The position numbers and the translations under genes were made by a program. The notes under the pieces are model-generated. The model made no database searches, was not told the origin of the DNA, and worked only from the letters and a program-made list of their open reading frames with translations. From positions 19,846,963 to 19,910,962 of the forward strand of contig NC_057792.1 of the NCBI RefSeq assembly GCF_014905175.1: DNA of 64,000 nucleotides, in the 5' to 3' direction. Source of the stretch: Aphidius gifuensis (taxonomy: Eukaryota > Arthropoda > Insecta > Hymenoptera > Braconidae). Below, piece by piece: positions 21,801-34,711 of the stretch (positions are counted from its first letter, which is position 1; each line of letters begins with the position of its first letter).

Positions 21801-24800
21801 TAAAAAGCCATAAAAATAATAAAATTATAGAAATAGTTTTTTAGTGTTTTTCATACTAAAGTTTTTTTTTCTACATTTTTTAAATATTGAACGTCACTGA
21901 ATATAACAGTGTTTGTCGGAATAAAAGAGTAAAAAACTAGAAGAAGAGGCAACCTTTGACGTGCCGAAACTCAACGAATCTTAAGCTTGTCATCGCATCT
22001 TATTCTAATAACAAGAAGCATTAATCACTGGTGTGCCATAGTGCAATTACCGTGATAGCATTGGGTTCTCGTTTCTTTCCCTCTTTTTGTTTAGCCTAAA
22101 ATTGTAAGACAACTAAAGGAGAAAAGACAAGCTTCTCGTTGCCAGTACGTTTCCTTTGCTGGTACATAATATAGTCACACATGAATATTTAAATGCTGTC
22201 TCTTTAATAATTTTTTTTTTTATAACAAGCATCTTATTGCCAAGAAGTTTATTTCTTAAATTTAAAAGAACTAAATAATTTAAATGTTAAGAATATATAT
22301 ATATATATAAATAAAAAAATTCAAAATTACGTTTAATACGATTCACCCTTTCGACAAACTAAGTCAGCCAGATGACGTTGTATGTCGGTAAGGTCCAACT
22401 CCTAACCATTTCTGTATCCTTTCTTGTCAAGTTTAAACCCGCTACGTGACTAAGTTTCAAGTGGCCTGCTAAGATGTCCTGCTAATTTATATGTTCACGT
22501 TAACTTGTCATCCCTATACCTCTTATATTTTCTAGAAATTTTCTCACACCCAAGTACTTGACGGGCTTCTGCTAGCGAAGTTGTGGCTCGCATATCTAAT
22601 CGGTGCTATCATGGTCAGTTGGCAGATGTACCAAAGAAAATTATATGTACTATATTGCTTAGCTTTAACCATTTGAAAATTATAAAATATAAGTGCCAAT
22701 TTTCTTCAACTTAATCAGTTTATGATTTTTGAAAAACAAATTAAGTGTAAGCTATAATCTGTTTAAACTCATCAATTGTATATTATCATCGAGTGTTCCA
22801 GTAGGTTATTGAGATTTGATCTATAAAAAAATAGAGGAAAATTTTAAATCAAAGTCACCTCCTGCTAAAACTTCAGTGAGAAATTGTGAGTTTCCATCAG
22901 GTAGATACGTAAAATAGATCGTGGGAGTTTCTCGAAGGCCTTCAAAATCTACTCATGAGTATAAAGTTATTCTCAGTTATGTGATATGAGATATATCTTG
23001 GTGTATATGTATATGTGATATTTTTGATGGTAAAGCAGTGGTAAGATGAAGGCAGTTGGAAAGTAGACTGGAACAAAGATAGAAGATGTGTATAGAAAGT
23101 ACTGTGCGGGTAGTCGACGGTCGTCTCAAAGCGAGCAATCACTTAAGCAAATATTCATGCGCACTTCTATAGGGGTCTCTCATTTTCAAACTCCCAAAGT
23201 TTTTCTTATTTTTTCAACTTTTTTTTAGAAAAATCACAAACTTACTGATACTGGCTGCGTCAAAACATTGTGAATTCTTTTTTTTTCACATGTGTAATTT
23301 TTGTCAATAATGCAAAATCGGGGTAACGAAAAAATATCTATGACTTGATTTTTAACTGTACTAGGAGGTGATGGTAGAGAAAAGAGGATGAGTGTGAGGG
23401 GGTGGGGGGAACCACCTCTATAGATCACTAAAAAGGGGCCAAAAGCAATTGAGTTAGGAAGGAACCAGTTCGGCAAACACTTCTCTTTTCAGTTAAATTT
23501 ATGGCTTAAAAAAGTCCAAAGAGGGTCTCTCACTTTATCTGTAATGTACTGATCTTGCCTTCATCGAGCTTGGTGCGTTTTTCCTTGCTTTTTTTTTCTT
23601 CCTTATTTTCAGGACTTCTGACTCTTTGCCTTGGAGATCTCAAGCCCCTCACTTGGTACACCAAGTGCATGATTTATATCGAATCCCACCCCTCGAGCTT
23701 TACAGTATTTTGATAAGGGTTTCTGGACTCCAGGATTTAATCCCCACCAACCATGTTCTAGAAATTTCAAAAAATAAATTCGATTGTTTTTTTTCTTTTC
23801 ATTTTGTAAGTAACTAATTTTTTAGAATACTAAAGCAGTCATAATATTTGTCGTAAAATTGCAAAAGACAAACAAAGACTTTATTTTTCCATAAGGATTA
23901 TAAGTTAATAAGTTATATTGCAAAACTCTGATTTTCGTGTTGAAGTATAACGAAAAACTTATTTTTATATATATTTTTTTTTTCCGTAATCACAATTCAA
24001 GTCTATTACGGTTGCTCAACGCTTGTTTTTTTTGTTTAAGACGAAGGTATAGCTCAGAGAAAAAGGAAAATTTATAGCAGAAAAAATAACGGTAAAAAAT
24101 TGTACTTACATAATATATATATACTTACCTCTAGTGCAAAGACATAAAAACTTGTGTTGTTAGAAGGCAGATTTTTCTTGGTGAAAATTCATCTGGGATC
24201 GAAGGGTCAAACTGCTTGTAAACCATAAAGAGGATTCCCAGTCATTAGGTTGCTGCGCCCGCGAGTGCTCCTTGACAATTCCGATTTTTGCGTCTATTCT
24301 TTCTTCTCAAAAACTTCTGTCCTCGTCACAGCGATGAATCGCCAACGGCTTGGTTTTAAGAGGATATTATTCTACCCTGCAAATTCCACACTTTTCTTTT
24401 CAGTTCATTCAATAGAACACTTCAGGTGGAATGGAAATTGGAATATCATGTTGTTTTCTTAACAAAAGTAGAATTGTAAGTTATTGTCCACCCTTACCAT
24501 ATTGAATTTAATATGCATTAAAATTTTTGAATAGAAAATTAATCAAAAAATATATCAGGATTTTATTTGATTTATAAACAATGTTTGTTACGAAGTTTAC
24601 TTGACAGTTTTATGTATACATAACAGCAGGGTGTAATTTTTAATATGCTTGTTTTAATCCACAAACAACGTACCTTGAGTTAATAGAAACATTTTTTCGT
24701 TGACCGTTGATAAGTGATAAAGGTATTTTGATACAGCTAATAAATGATTTATTTTTAGATTTTACTAAATAATTGACAGTTTTTGTGCCTTCAAAAATGA

Positions 24801-27773
24801 TAAAAAATAAATAAAAGTTTTTCACTTTTCATAATGTGCCTTCGGTTTCTATCAGACATGATTGTATAACTGAAAATGGATCCAAGGCTCAGTCAAGTTA
24901 ACATGGAAGTAACTAGTGTGTTGGTGTATTTGAGGAGTGAAAAACGACAAAGTAACTAAAAGTATACGCAAAGGTATATGAAATGCGAAAGATACGTGAA
25001 GGTAACTCGATAGCTAATTACCTTTCTGCGTTACCTGGAATATATGCATTGTATAGTTTCTTAACTTGTTCTATCCTATATGTCACCGTCTCATCTCAAT
25101 TCAAGACTGTTTAAGCTTGCTGAAATGGCAATTTTTTTTTATCCATTTAGATGTTAGAATGTATATGAGACTTTTTAATGTATGTTTTATGTCTGTATAG
25201 AGCAAGAGCGTTCCGGAATAGTCGATAACATGTTTCTGTACTGGAGATGAGACTGACATCCCATCATCGATGCATTGTCTGCGCTGCGCCAAATACTGAT
25301 CTCACATTGGCTAAGAATCACCTACATTGCACCCGCGTAACATACTATTTCTGGTTTCTCTGTATGGAAATGACCACATCATGATATATGTTAAATCACA
25401 ATCAAATCCCTCCGTGTTGGAATCCACCTCACCAGAATGTAGGATTTGGGAAAAAATCTACTGAGAAATAAACGCTAGGTGCTAAAGGGGAGAGTCTTGG
25501 AGTCTTCTAATTCCAAAATTTTCAAGTTTTTATTATTTTAACATTAGAGTAAAAGTTAATGTTTACTATACAATTTATCCAAGCATTTACTGTTACTCTT
25601 TTTATCCTCTGAATAATAAAAAAATCAATAGAAAAAGAAAACATTGTTTGCTTACTCTATTTTTAATCTACAAAAAATAATGGAAGCAGAGAAAATATGA
25701 GATAAAAAAAAAACATATTACACCAATAGTATATGAAAATAATAGAATCAATATGAAAAGATATCCAAAAAATGAAAGTAAAACATAAATAAATACAATG
25801 TGAACTAGAATTATACACAATGAAACATACACGGATTTAGATTTATATATGGTTATTGTTATTACAAAAATTTTAAATTCCAACTGATTAATATTTTTTT
25901 TATTTTGAATATTTTTCCTATATGACAAATACATATTAACATCGAGACAGAAAAAAAATGGATCTAAATGGTATTGAAAATAAAAATGAGTTAGGGTATT
26001 ATTAAAAATAAATATAAATTAAGGAAGTTTTTTTGCTCTGTAATATTTTCAAATAGCATTTTTGTCAATTCGATGTTATTGAATCAGGATGAGTTTTTTT
26101 TTTTTTTTCATATAAATTAATAAAAAAAATAGCTTGATAGTATTGATTTTTTTGGCACACCAATTTTGTTTTAAACTTTTGTTTTGTTTTACCAATATGA
26201 TTTTTTTTTTTTGTTGTTATGTCGTAAAGAACAACAATTGGTTCAATTACTAAATAAATTTTCTATGTTCAGTTTTTAAATGAAATCATTTCGAAACAGA
26301 TTAAGGAATATCAATAGTATTGTGTAATATATGTATATACTGGTTGAATATTTTGTTAACTTACAAATATATTAATTAAAATGTTGAGCAACTATCAAAA
26401 CAAATTAGTTGTATTCAATGTTTTCGAAAAATCACACACATCGAGAACCCAATTGAGGCCCAATGCAGTTACCCAATTTTTGTCTACTCAACGAAAACCA
26501 AATTGGGTCCAAACAGCGTGTCGGGAGGATTTCTAGTCAGGATGGTTACCGAGTAAGCAAGAATCACACTATTTTGACTACAAATGTTGGGCAGAGGAAA
26601 CGATTCCTATTTGAAAATACGAATATACTATTGGATTCATCAGTTTTCGGTTGAATTTCTTCCTTTAACCGTGCCATTGATAAAAGTTATAGAGTTGAGA
26701 CAAAAGTTAGAATCTCATCAGTTCCTATTATCGTATCCTCAAAGTCTCATTCTTATATGTATACAGAAAGACAATTTGTGGTTTCTCTACACTGACGCCA
26801 GTCTTTCTTCGTATTATGATTCTTTCCTCCATTTATTACCCTTCACTGCCCGTATCCAAAGTCTTACACGACACATGTGGTGGGCTCTGGTCGACGGGAA
26901 AACTTTTCGATGCCTCACGAACAACGATTTGTTCCCGATTTAGGGAGGACAATTTTCAGCATTTTTTTTTTGTTATTCAACATTTGCTCGAAGTTATTGA
27001 TTGTTTTTCTTATCTATGATTATTTTCTTATCAATAGTTATTGGTTTTGGAAAGATAGATTATTAATACTGAATTTTATTTTAATTGTTCAATAGTGAAA
27101 CTTAATGTGACCACTTTCGTAAAAAGTGTGAATGGGAAGCTCTGACAATAGAAGCTTTTACGTTATCGGGAATTACTTAGACCAAGCTTTACGAGTATAG
27201 ATGAAACTGCCAACAGCCCTTTCGAGAGGATTTCGATGCATTACCGAATTAGCTAGCCACGCTGAGAAAAGGGTTGCAGTAAAAATGCAAAGTAGATTAT
27301 AGTCGTAACTAATTTTAATCCGTTCCTTATTTCAATCACTCGAATATTCCATGATTAATATACATATATATTTTTTCAATAAGTAGTGAAAAGCTTAAAA
27401 AATAAAATATATATTTTTTTTTCTCGTGACTATTTGTTGAAAGAGATGTACAAAAAGTGGTATATAGATTATTTCATCAGATTGCATTAAGTTCAATATC
27501 TCTCAGTTTTACGTCTGTAATTATCATTATAAGATCAGCTCGTTGTATTTTTAGGACTTTATTACCAGAGTTTGTATCTTACTAGGACGTAAACACCTCT
27601 AAATCTAATCTACTAATTGTACTTTCATTCTTTCTTTCATTTCCAGTGTATATAAAACGATTTTAAAACCTAAGAGAAAAATAATTTTTTTTTTGTTTTA
27701 AAAATATTTTTCCATTAATGTTAAACGATAAATGCTGTTTTTTTCTCCATGTATTACTATTATGATTGTATTC

Positions 27774-27774
<1 letters not shown>
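18869..27774. other. AT-rich non-coding DNA with scattered GC-richer islets
   Basis: Islets near 19030-19420, 20580-20740, 20990-21340, 21900-22180, 22330-22640, 23330-23760, 24010-24450, 24840-25500, 26450-26950 and 27120-27300 alternate with A/T-rich spacers. Short ORFs in them have no recognisable domains or paired splice sites. An (AGT)9 array sits at 21502-21528. This could be a very long intron or a gene desert. Confidence 0.4.
21502..21528 (+). repeat. (AGT)9 microsatellite
   Basis: Nine perfect AGT units in non-coding sequence. Confidence 0.95.

Positions 27775-27807
<33 letters not shown>
27775..27807 (+). repeat. (ATT)11 microsatellite
   Basis: Eleven perfect ATT units in AT-rich non-coding sequence. 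Confidence 0.95.
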
Positions 27808-30800
27808 TCTTGTATTGAATATAATGAATGTGAAGGAAAAAATAGAATAAAACATATTTTTTCCTCACGAGAATTTAGATATAATGGAAAATTTAGGGCT
27901 TTCGGGTACGATATAAATTCGCAGCTGTCCACTCGAATATTTTTCTGTTTATTTGGGTTGGGGTTATGCTATCTTGACCATCGGATGTCCCGACGGAGGC
28001 CCGAGGACTGCGACGTCGTATCGTACCCTTCTCGCATATTCACAAATCATCCGTAGTCCTTTGCTCACCCCTCCCTTTCAACTGATCTCACCCCAGTCTT
28101 CTATTTTTCCCACTCTCACGGGAATTTTTCAGACTTTTTATTTCTGACACATTGCAGGCAATATAAACAAATATTTATTTCGTGAAAGTAAGTTAGATTC
28201 TCAAGTTGTAAAGAATAATGGCTTTAATTTCTGATAATTTTTATTTTGTACCAATATATTTGAAATATTGAATACGATTATTATAACTAAACATACAAAA
28301 TGATCGCGGATTAAATGCATAACGAATCGAAATGTTATCAAAATGTCGATAAACAAAAAATATGAGAATATCGATTATTTTCGGTGATTGCAAGTAATTT
28401 TTAAATAGTCCCTTTTTTTTTACAATAATATGTATAGTGTTAGAATTTGTTATTTCAAGATATTTTTCAAACTGACCAACCGAATTAAATTTTTTTTTAG
28501 TTGTGGGCCACTATTAAATTTAATATTTTCATTTTCTCGCAAAGCTCAAAAATTATTTGCCATCGGTCATCAATTGTATATGTTTTTTCCTTTACAAATA
28601 TCGCTTAACAACAGAAAATTCACAACATTAAACAAAACAAAAAAAAAAAAAAAAAAAAAACAACGATCAAACGAGGACCTCTACATTACGTCTCATTTAC
28701 ATTAGATTTCTACCTGGGTAATTACGATGGTATTTAACAAACAATTTTTTCAAAAATATAGAAAAAAAAATCATCTGTCGAATAAATAGCCAGTTTTGTT
28801 AAGACAAAAGGGACGGCTGGAGTCAGATATGTTTGACGTGGCAATCATTGCAGAGTATACGAGACAGAGATGCCACATGGGGTTTTGAGTGTTAGACCTG
28901 AGTCGTCGCAGCAATGCCCAGTGTCCTGTCATGTTACGTAACGTATCGACTAACTTCATATTTACATGCAAAGTTTTCTTTTATATATATATGCTGTGAG
29001 ACTAAGTGGATTGAAATTTGTTTATAAAGTATTTCATAAAATATATGACAGAAAAAAAATATTACAAAATTAGATATATCTGTTGGATAATAAATATACA
29101 AAAGAGTGTATAAAAATTTCTTGATTCACCCAAGATGAATTTTTTTTCTCTGAAAATAAATTTTTTTTAAGTTTAAAAATCACAGAGTCTCTCAAAGACC
29201 TCAAATTAAAATTAAAAAAATATCGAATATCTCTGTTTAACATTATATTTGGTCGGTATAATTGCGTAGCATTATTCGATGACACACAGAATAGATGACG
29301 TATATAATCTATGTGTATATCTATTTTTTTTTTTACCTTTTTTTATTGCTGGCATTTTTAATTAATATGTCGAAACATTTTTTTCCTTGAACTATTTCGA
29401 AAAATGTTTAAAAAAATACATGTATTGTGAATCTAGTAAAAAGTACTATAACTGGCAGAAACTGAAATTTATATCAAATTTTCGTGATTGCAATAAATTG
29501 GAATCAAACTTCTACGGCATGGAAAGCACGCACATCGTTTTTAAAGTTCTTTGACGTGCACTCGAAAACGAAAATCTCAATTTATTTATTTTTTTTCATA
29601 TTTCAAGTATTGCATCTTTGTGGAAAAATAAAAATATTAAAATGCGAATATCTAAAATAAAATACGAAAGAGATATTGGTATGAGTTCTAACTTTTCTGG
29701 TGGTTAAACGTAAAAGTCCTGGACAAGGTGCAGGCTGCTTGTGGGCAGATGGATGGGGTTGTTTGAGGGTGAGATGAGAGTTGAGTTTGTAGTCAGTAGC
29801 CCGGGGAAGCGAAATGAAGCATTCCTTTACGAGGGTCCTTACTGCTCGTAAAGTCGACTTTATGATGATAATTACAGGGCTAGCGCAGTAAATCTGGTTG
29901 GACTTTTGCTTGGTATGTATTATGTTCACGTGCCTGAGGCAACTAAAAGCACCTCGCAGTCAAATCTTGGTTTCTACTTTGATGATCAAAATTCAAAAAT
30001 AATATACATACTATTTGCGTTGATGAAGCACTGATCCACTATGTTTTAACTAGTAGAAATATATATATGTTATAGTCTTCAATTAAACTGAAAGTATCTA
30101 TTAATTTGTACTATTGAAGTTCACCAATAAATAATTATAATTTATAATACTGTTTTTTTTTTTTCTTTTTTGTTATACAATTTGACTCAATAAGAAACCA
30201 AACATAAACTTGATGTCTGATTGGAACTTCTAATATTTTATGTTTAGTTACAGATTCCTAAAATATTAAGCATTATAAGTGTTCTTTAACGATATGTTAC
30301 TTACAATATACGTACAAACTCGTCTGTGGCTGTTCAGTTTTACCACTAAAGTGCCTTACATTAAGTGCCGTGTAAACACAATTTAGTACAACCCCTAAAT
30401 AACTTTACTGCCTGACCATATACAGTATATCTTTATCAACCTATTTATCGACTTAATATTGCTTGGTACTGACGATGTTGACATTAACTAAAAAAGTAGT
30501 CAAATTTTAAAACCTGTTGAATTTATAATGAATAGTGTTATTTTTTTTTGGTCTGTTTATGTCATATATTAACTTTACTTATCTGTTAATCTTATCATTA
30601 TTTTCAACCAGTATCAAAAATACGTATTCAATGCGTTTTCGTTTGAGCTTTTCTAAAATGTTTCAGAATTATTGTTTCATATATATGTTTTGATAGACTG
30701 ATTATAAAATCATTCTGTACATCGTAATCACAAAATATATTCCATACATTCACGATCCATATCGTGACTACTTATTATGTCTCTTTGAAACTAAAAAAAA

Positions 30801-32439
30801 AATAAAAAAATATCAGATATATTTATAATTGAATATGAATTAAATATATTTTTAAAAACATAGTAAAACATTCAATTTTAAAACTAATTTTTTTATAGAA
30901 ATTGAGTTTTAAGAATCATTCTATTAACAATATTCACTCATAATAATAATAATAATGAAGAAATCTTTTAGATAAAATCAATAGGCTGACTACTTATATG
31001 TATTTCAGATACGTTTCGGAAAAACATTTATGTGCGACTTACGAGACAGGCTGTATGTTCAAGTCTGTTCATTATATCCATTGCTAAAAAAAGGGTAAAT
31101 ACACGTATGTATGAATGGGGGTAGAAAAAATTGTTTCAAGCTATTGAAATTGATAATATTGGTATATACTTCAAAAAGTTTCATGAAGTAACGAAGTGCA
31201 AAACAATTCGAAGTGCCAGCTAAATGTTGTGGAAAATAATGACTGATCGCATTTGTATCAGTGTGGCTTTGACTCACCCTTACTAAACCAGTCACCCTTC
31301 TGCCAACACCTTTTCTGTCAAATTAACACAATCCTCGCTTGGTCTCTGCATCGCATTTTTATTTTCTAATCGTTGTGACGAAAAACCGGTATCATTTTGT
31401 TAAATATTTTTGTCGATTGACAATACACTGATAAATTAATTTTTTTTTTTCTATTCTAAAAAGAAGTGAGTGCATGCTTCAATCTCTTACTCGATAGATA
31501 AAATATTTTCTTTTTTATTTACATATTACATGATTGTGCCAGAAAATCGTGATTATGATTGACAATTAAAGAAAAATAAAAAATTCGCATGATTAAAAAT
31601 ATAATAATAATATTATTGTCAAACTAAAATTTCATGAAAAATACAGAAGGCAAAACTTCCACCAGATTTTTAATAATTTCCAATTTTTAATAGAATCTTT
31701 TCAAAATAACAAAAAGGTAACATAATTTTGAATTTCGAGTGGAAATAAAAATCGACATGTTGCAGAATATAGGTGTGACAAGTTACAACAACGAGGTCGG
31801 AGGGGGATATTCAAAAAATATAGTAACTTAAGTTAATTAATTACCGAGGGTGAGCACACAATTTTTATAATCGTAAATTTGAAAATAAAAATATAATATT
31901 TAAAACTGTTCTGTTATTTTTATTATTTTGGTTTGTGATTGTTCAAACTTTTTTTTATATGAATTTTTTTTTACAAAATAGTATTTACGCATACAAAATA
32001 AGTGAAATGAATGTATAGAGTGCGTCATATATTAAAGACAGTAAAAAAGAATAAAAATCTGTTCTTCATTTTCAAAAACTCATTGAACCTGCTCATATCA
32101 TTTAACTGAGATCTCGATGTCTCTGTCAAACACATACACTCGAAATTTTCGGATAATAACGTCACCATAAACATACTACGTACAATTTTGCCATTGAAGT
32201 TGTTCGATGTTGTATGTTTTATTAAAAGAATTAAAAAAAAAATTCGGTTTTTATAAAAATACAGAAATAGAACAAATTCTGGTTTTAGTTAAAAAAGGAT
32301 CTTGGGTGGACATAAGGTGTCGAATTTACTAAGGTAGAAATCGTGGCATTAAAAGGGTGGTTGGGTGGATGTAGGTGGTTGTGTTGTAAGTTATTTCTAG
32401 AAATTGGAAAAGAGCAGATGACTATGTAACGGGAGGGGG

Positions 32440-32740
32440 GCTGGGGAGTATTGAGGTCAGTGAGTTTTTCCTCTGCGCGTTATGGGTTGCGCTAAAGACT
32501 AGGGAACGAGTGGGCGTCGGCGTGATCGCGAAGTTGCGCTGGTACCCCACGATTGGGCTACCTTAGTACCGCCCTACCTGAAACCCCTTTCTAAGTAATG
32601 ATTCGTGGGCGTACAGACGTACGCCTACTTTTTCCTTATTTTTCATTTTACCTTTCTTTTTGACCCCCCGTCTTATTCGTTACCACCTAACCACCTTATA
32701 TACCTGTCCTTGTTCTCCACCATCACCAACAATTTTTTTG
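32440..32740. promoter_or_regulatory. CpG-dense islet, possible regulatory element
   Basis: One of the most GC- and CpG-rich stretches in the window (for example gggcgtcggcgtgatcgcga). It includes a 7-bp inverted repeat ggcgtac/gtacgcc with a 4-base spacer near 32610. No ORF of note. The role is inferred only from composition. Confidence 0.2.
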
Positions 32741-33047
32741 TCAGGTGCTTTGCAACCATCTTACTAACATCTCTTTGAAACCACAGCTTTTCGTTTCCAA
32801 ATTTTTCTTTTTTTTTCCAAGTCTATTTTCGAAAGATATATATGTAGCTGAAGGTATTGATTTCCATTGAAATATACAGACAACTGAAATGAATTTGATA
32901 ATACTTCAAGATATTTTATTATATAAATAAAAAACACGCTTATACACCCCAAAATCATTCCTCAAAACGACGACGTGATCAACATCGAGGTAACATGTAT
33001 GCTTACATGTTGAAACTATTTTTTTTTTTTTCGTAGCCAAATCCAAT

Positions 33048-33081
33048 ACGTATAGGTGATCTTGTGGGTTCACCTATACGT
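33048..33081. repeat. Perfect 12-bp hairpin
   Basis: Arms acgtataggtga (33048-33059) and tcacctatacgt (33070-33081) flank a 10-base loop, tcttgtgggt. It follows a T run and precedes an A run. Too short for a microRNA precursor; it could be a binding-site palindrome or the core of a small fold-back element. Confidence 0.75.
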
Positions 33082-34538
33082 AAAAAAAAAGTGACTTTCT
33101 ATTAGCAGTAATCAAAAAATTAGTATCCAATTCATTATTCATTTATATCTTGCTATAACGTGCACCATTTCAAGTTGTATAAATGGATGATTTTGAAGTG
33201 TAGTATAAAGAATAATTTTATTTTATGATAGAAATGAATTGAGACAGTAAAAATAACAAACCTTGATCGCCACACATATATATGATTTCATACGTTGTTT
33301 GTTCAGCTTAATCAATAGAAAAGTTTGCAAGACTTGGGTGTTTTTCATAAAATTCATTGCGATGCGTAGAAGCAACAATAAACAAAGGAATAACAAAAAA
33401 AAAAAATTTGTAGTCGATGATGAATAATCAATGAATCAATGATTTTGTTTTGTGTTGCGAATTGAACTTGATAGAATGCTAAGGTATATGTAAAATGGTT
33501 GCTATAACGCCGATTAATCCGAAATTTCGTGCATCCCTGGGGAATCATTAGAGGTAGCTTCCACGTGAAGACCTCGATATTGGAAAATATGGGTTGTACG
33601 ACGTTGGATCTGAGTACGGGATTAATGGGACATTATACTAGCCTTGGCAAAGGCAGCACGTAATTAGATCGGAAAGAACCAAAGGGTTTTACTAACTCGT
33701 TTTATAAACCCATACCAATACTATAGAAAATGTGTAATGGTTGTATGGTGCGTCCTCAAAGAGCTAAAAACCACGTGGGAATTAACTCAAATGATGAAAA
33801 TTTATATATAGCAACTTTCATAAGTCCATACTTTTATCAAGCAAACTTTTTAACATTCTGTTTTTATGTATGACTGAACACAAGTTGCTACTAACTATGT
33901 GTGTGGTTTCAATAGATGCGGGTCGCGATCGTTAGTCATTGGCAAACATACGCTTATGCATCGTCGTCATGCGGAAAAAAAAATAAAAACTTTTCATAAT
34001 AAAGTGTTGCATTTATCTTTTTTATAAAAATTTATTTATAAAAATTTAAAGATAATTTTTTATTTAATTTAATGAAAAATATTATTACAAGGTTTTGAAA
34101 ATCTAACAGACTCTGTCAATTATGCAACGTAAGATTAAACCCAATCTAGCAAAAGTGAAAAGTCGAGTCCGAGTCTGAGTGCCTTGCCATGTCACCGGAA
34201 ACTCATCTGAAGCTGTCTTGTCTTTTTGCTTGATAAATTAGTTCATCTTCTTTTCTCATCTAAATAACAGGAGAATTTGGAATAATTAAATGAAATTCAT
34301 TTTCGTATAAATCGTTTCATAGTTTCTGAATCTAAGATTTATTGTTTTATTTTTCAGTTGAAATTTCAAGTAATGTAAAGAAGCAATTAATATAGCGTAT
34401 TTTAGTGTACCAATACATAACTATCGCTAACATTGTTGCTATAGGAAATTTTCAAAAAAAAAAAAAAAAGTTGAAAATAACAACTTAATAGTTTGGTATA
34501 TCTTTTTTTAAAAAATTTGTGTAGCCACACATTTTAGT

Positions 34539-34711
34539 TCAGGTTTCGTGATCCCTTTCTGACCAGGTATCCTTGACGCAGTTTTACGATCTGGTTAAAG
34601 ATTCTGATCTGATTCAGATCTGAATCATAAAATAAACCGTTACATACTGATCCAATCCTAATCGAGTTGCCACTTAAATGTCCACTTGGGTCAGGGATCG
34701 TTATTACTGAA
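34539..34711. repeat. Fold-back element with gatccct..gacc ends
   Basis: The left end ttcaggtttcgtgatccctt then tctgacc is an imperfect inverted match of the right end ggtcagggatcgttattact. The interior has a gatctgattcagatc palindrome. Part of the interior (gttacatactgatcc, cagatctgaatc, gatctggtt) recurs in opposite orientation at 46505-46625, so this is a dispersed family. Confidence 0.55.

Noticed and set aside
26584..26943. 119-codon + strand ORF
   Set aside because: No domain, no splice context, and two other frames are equally open over the same GC-richer islet.
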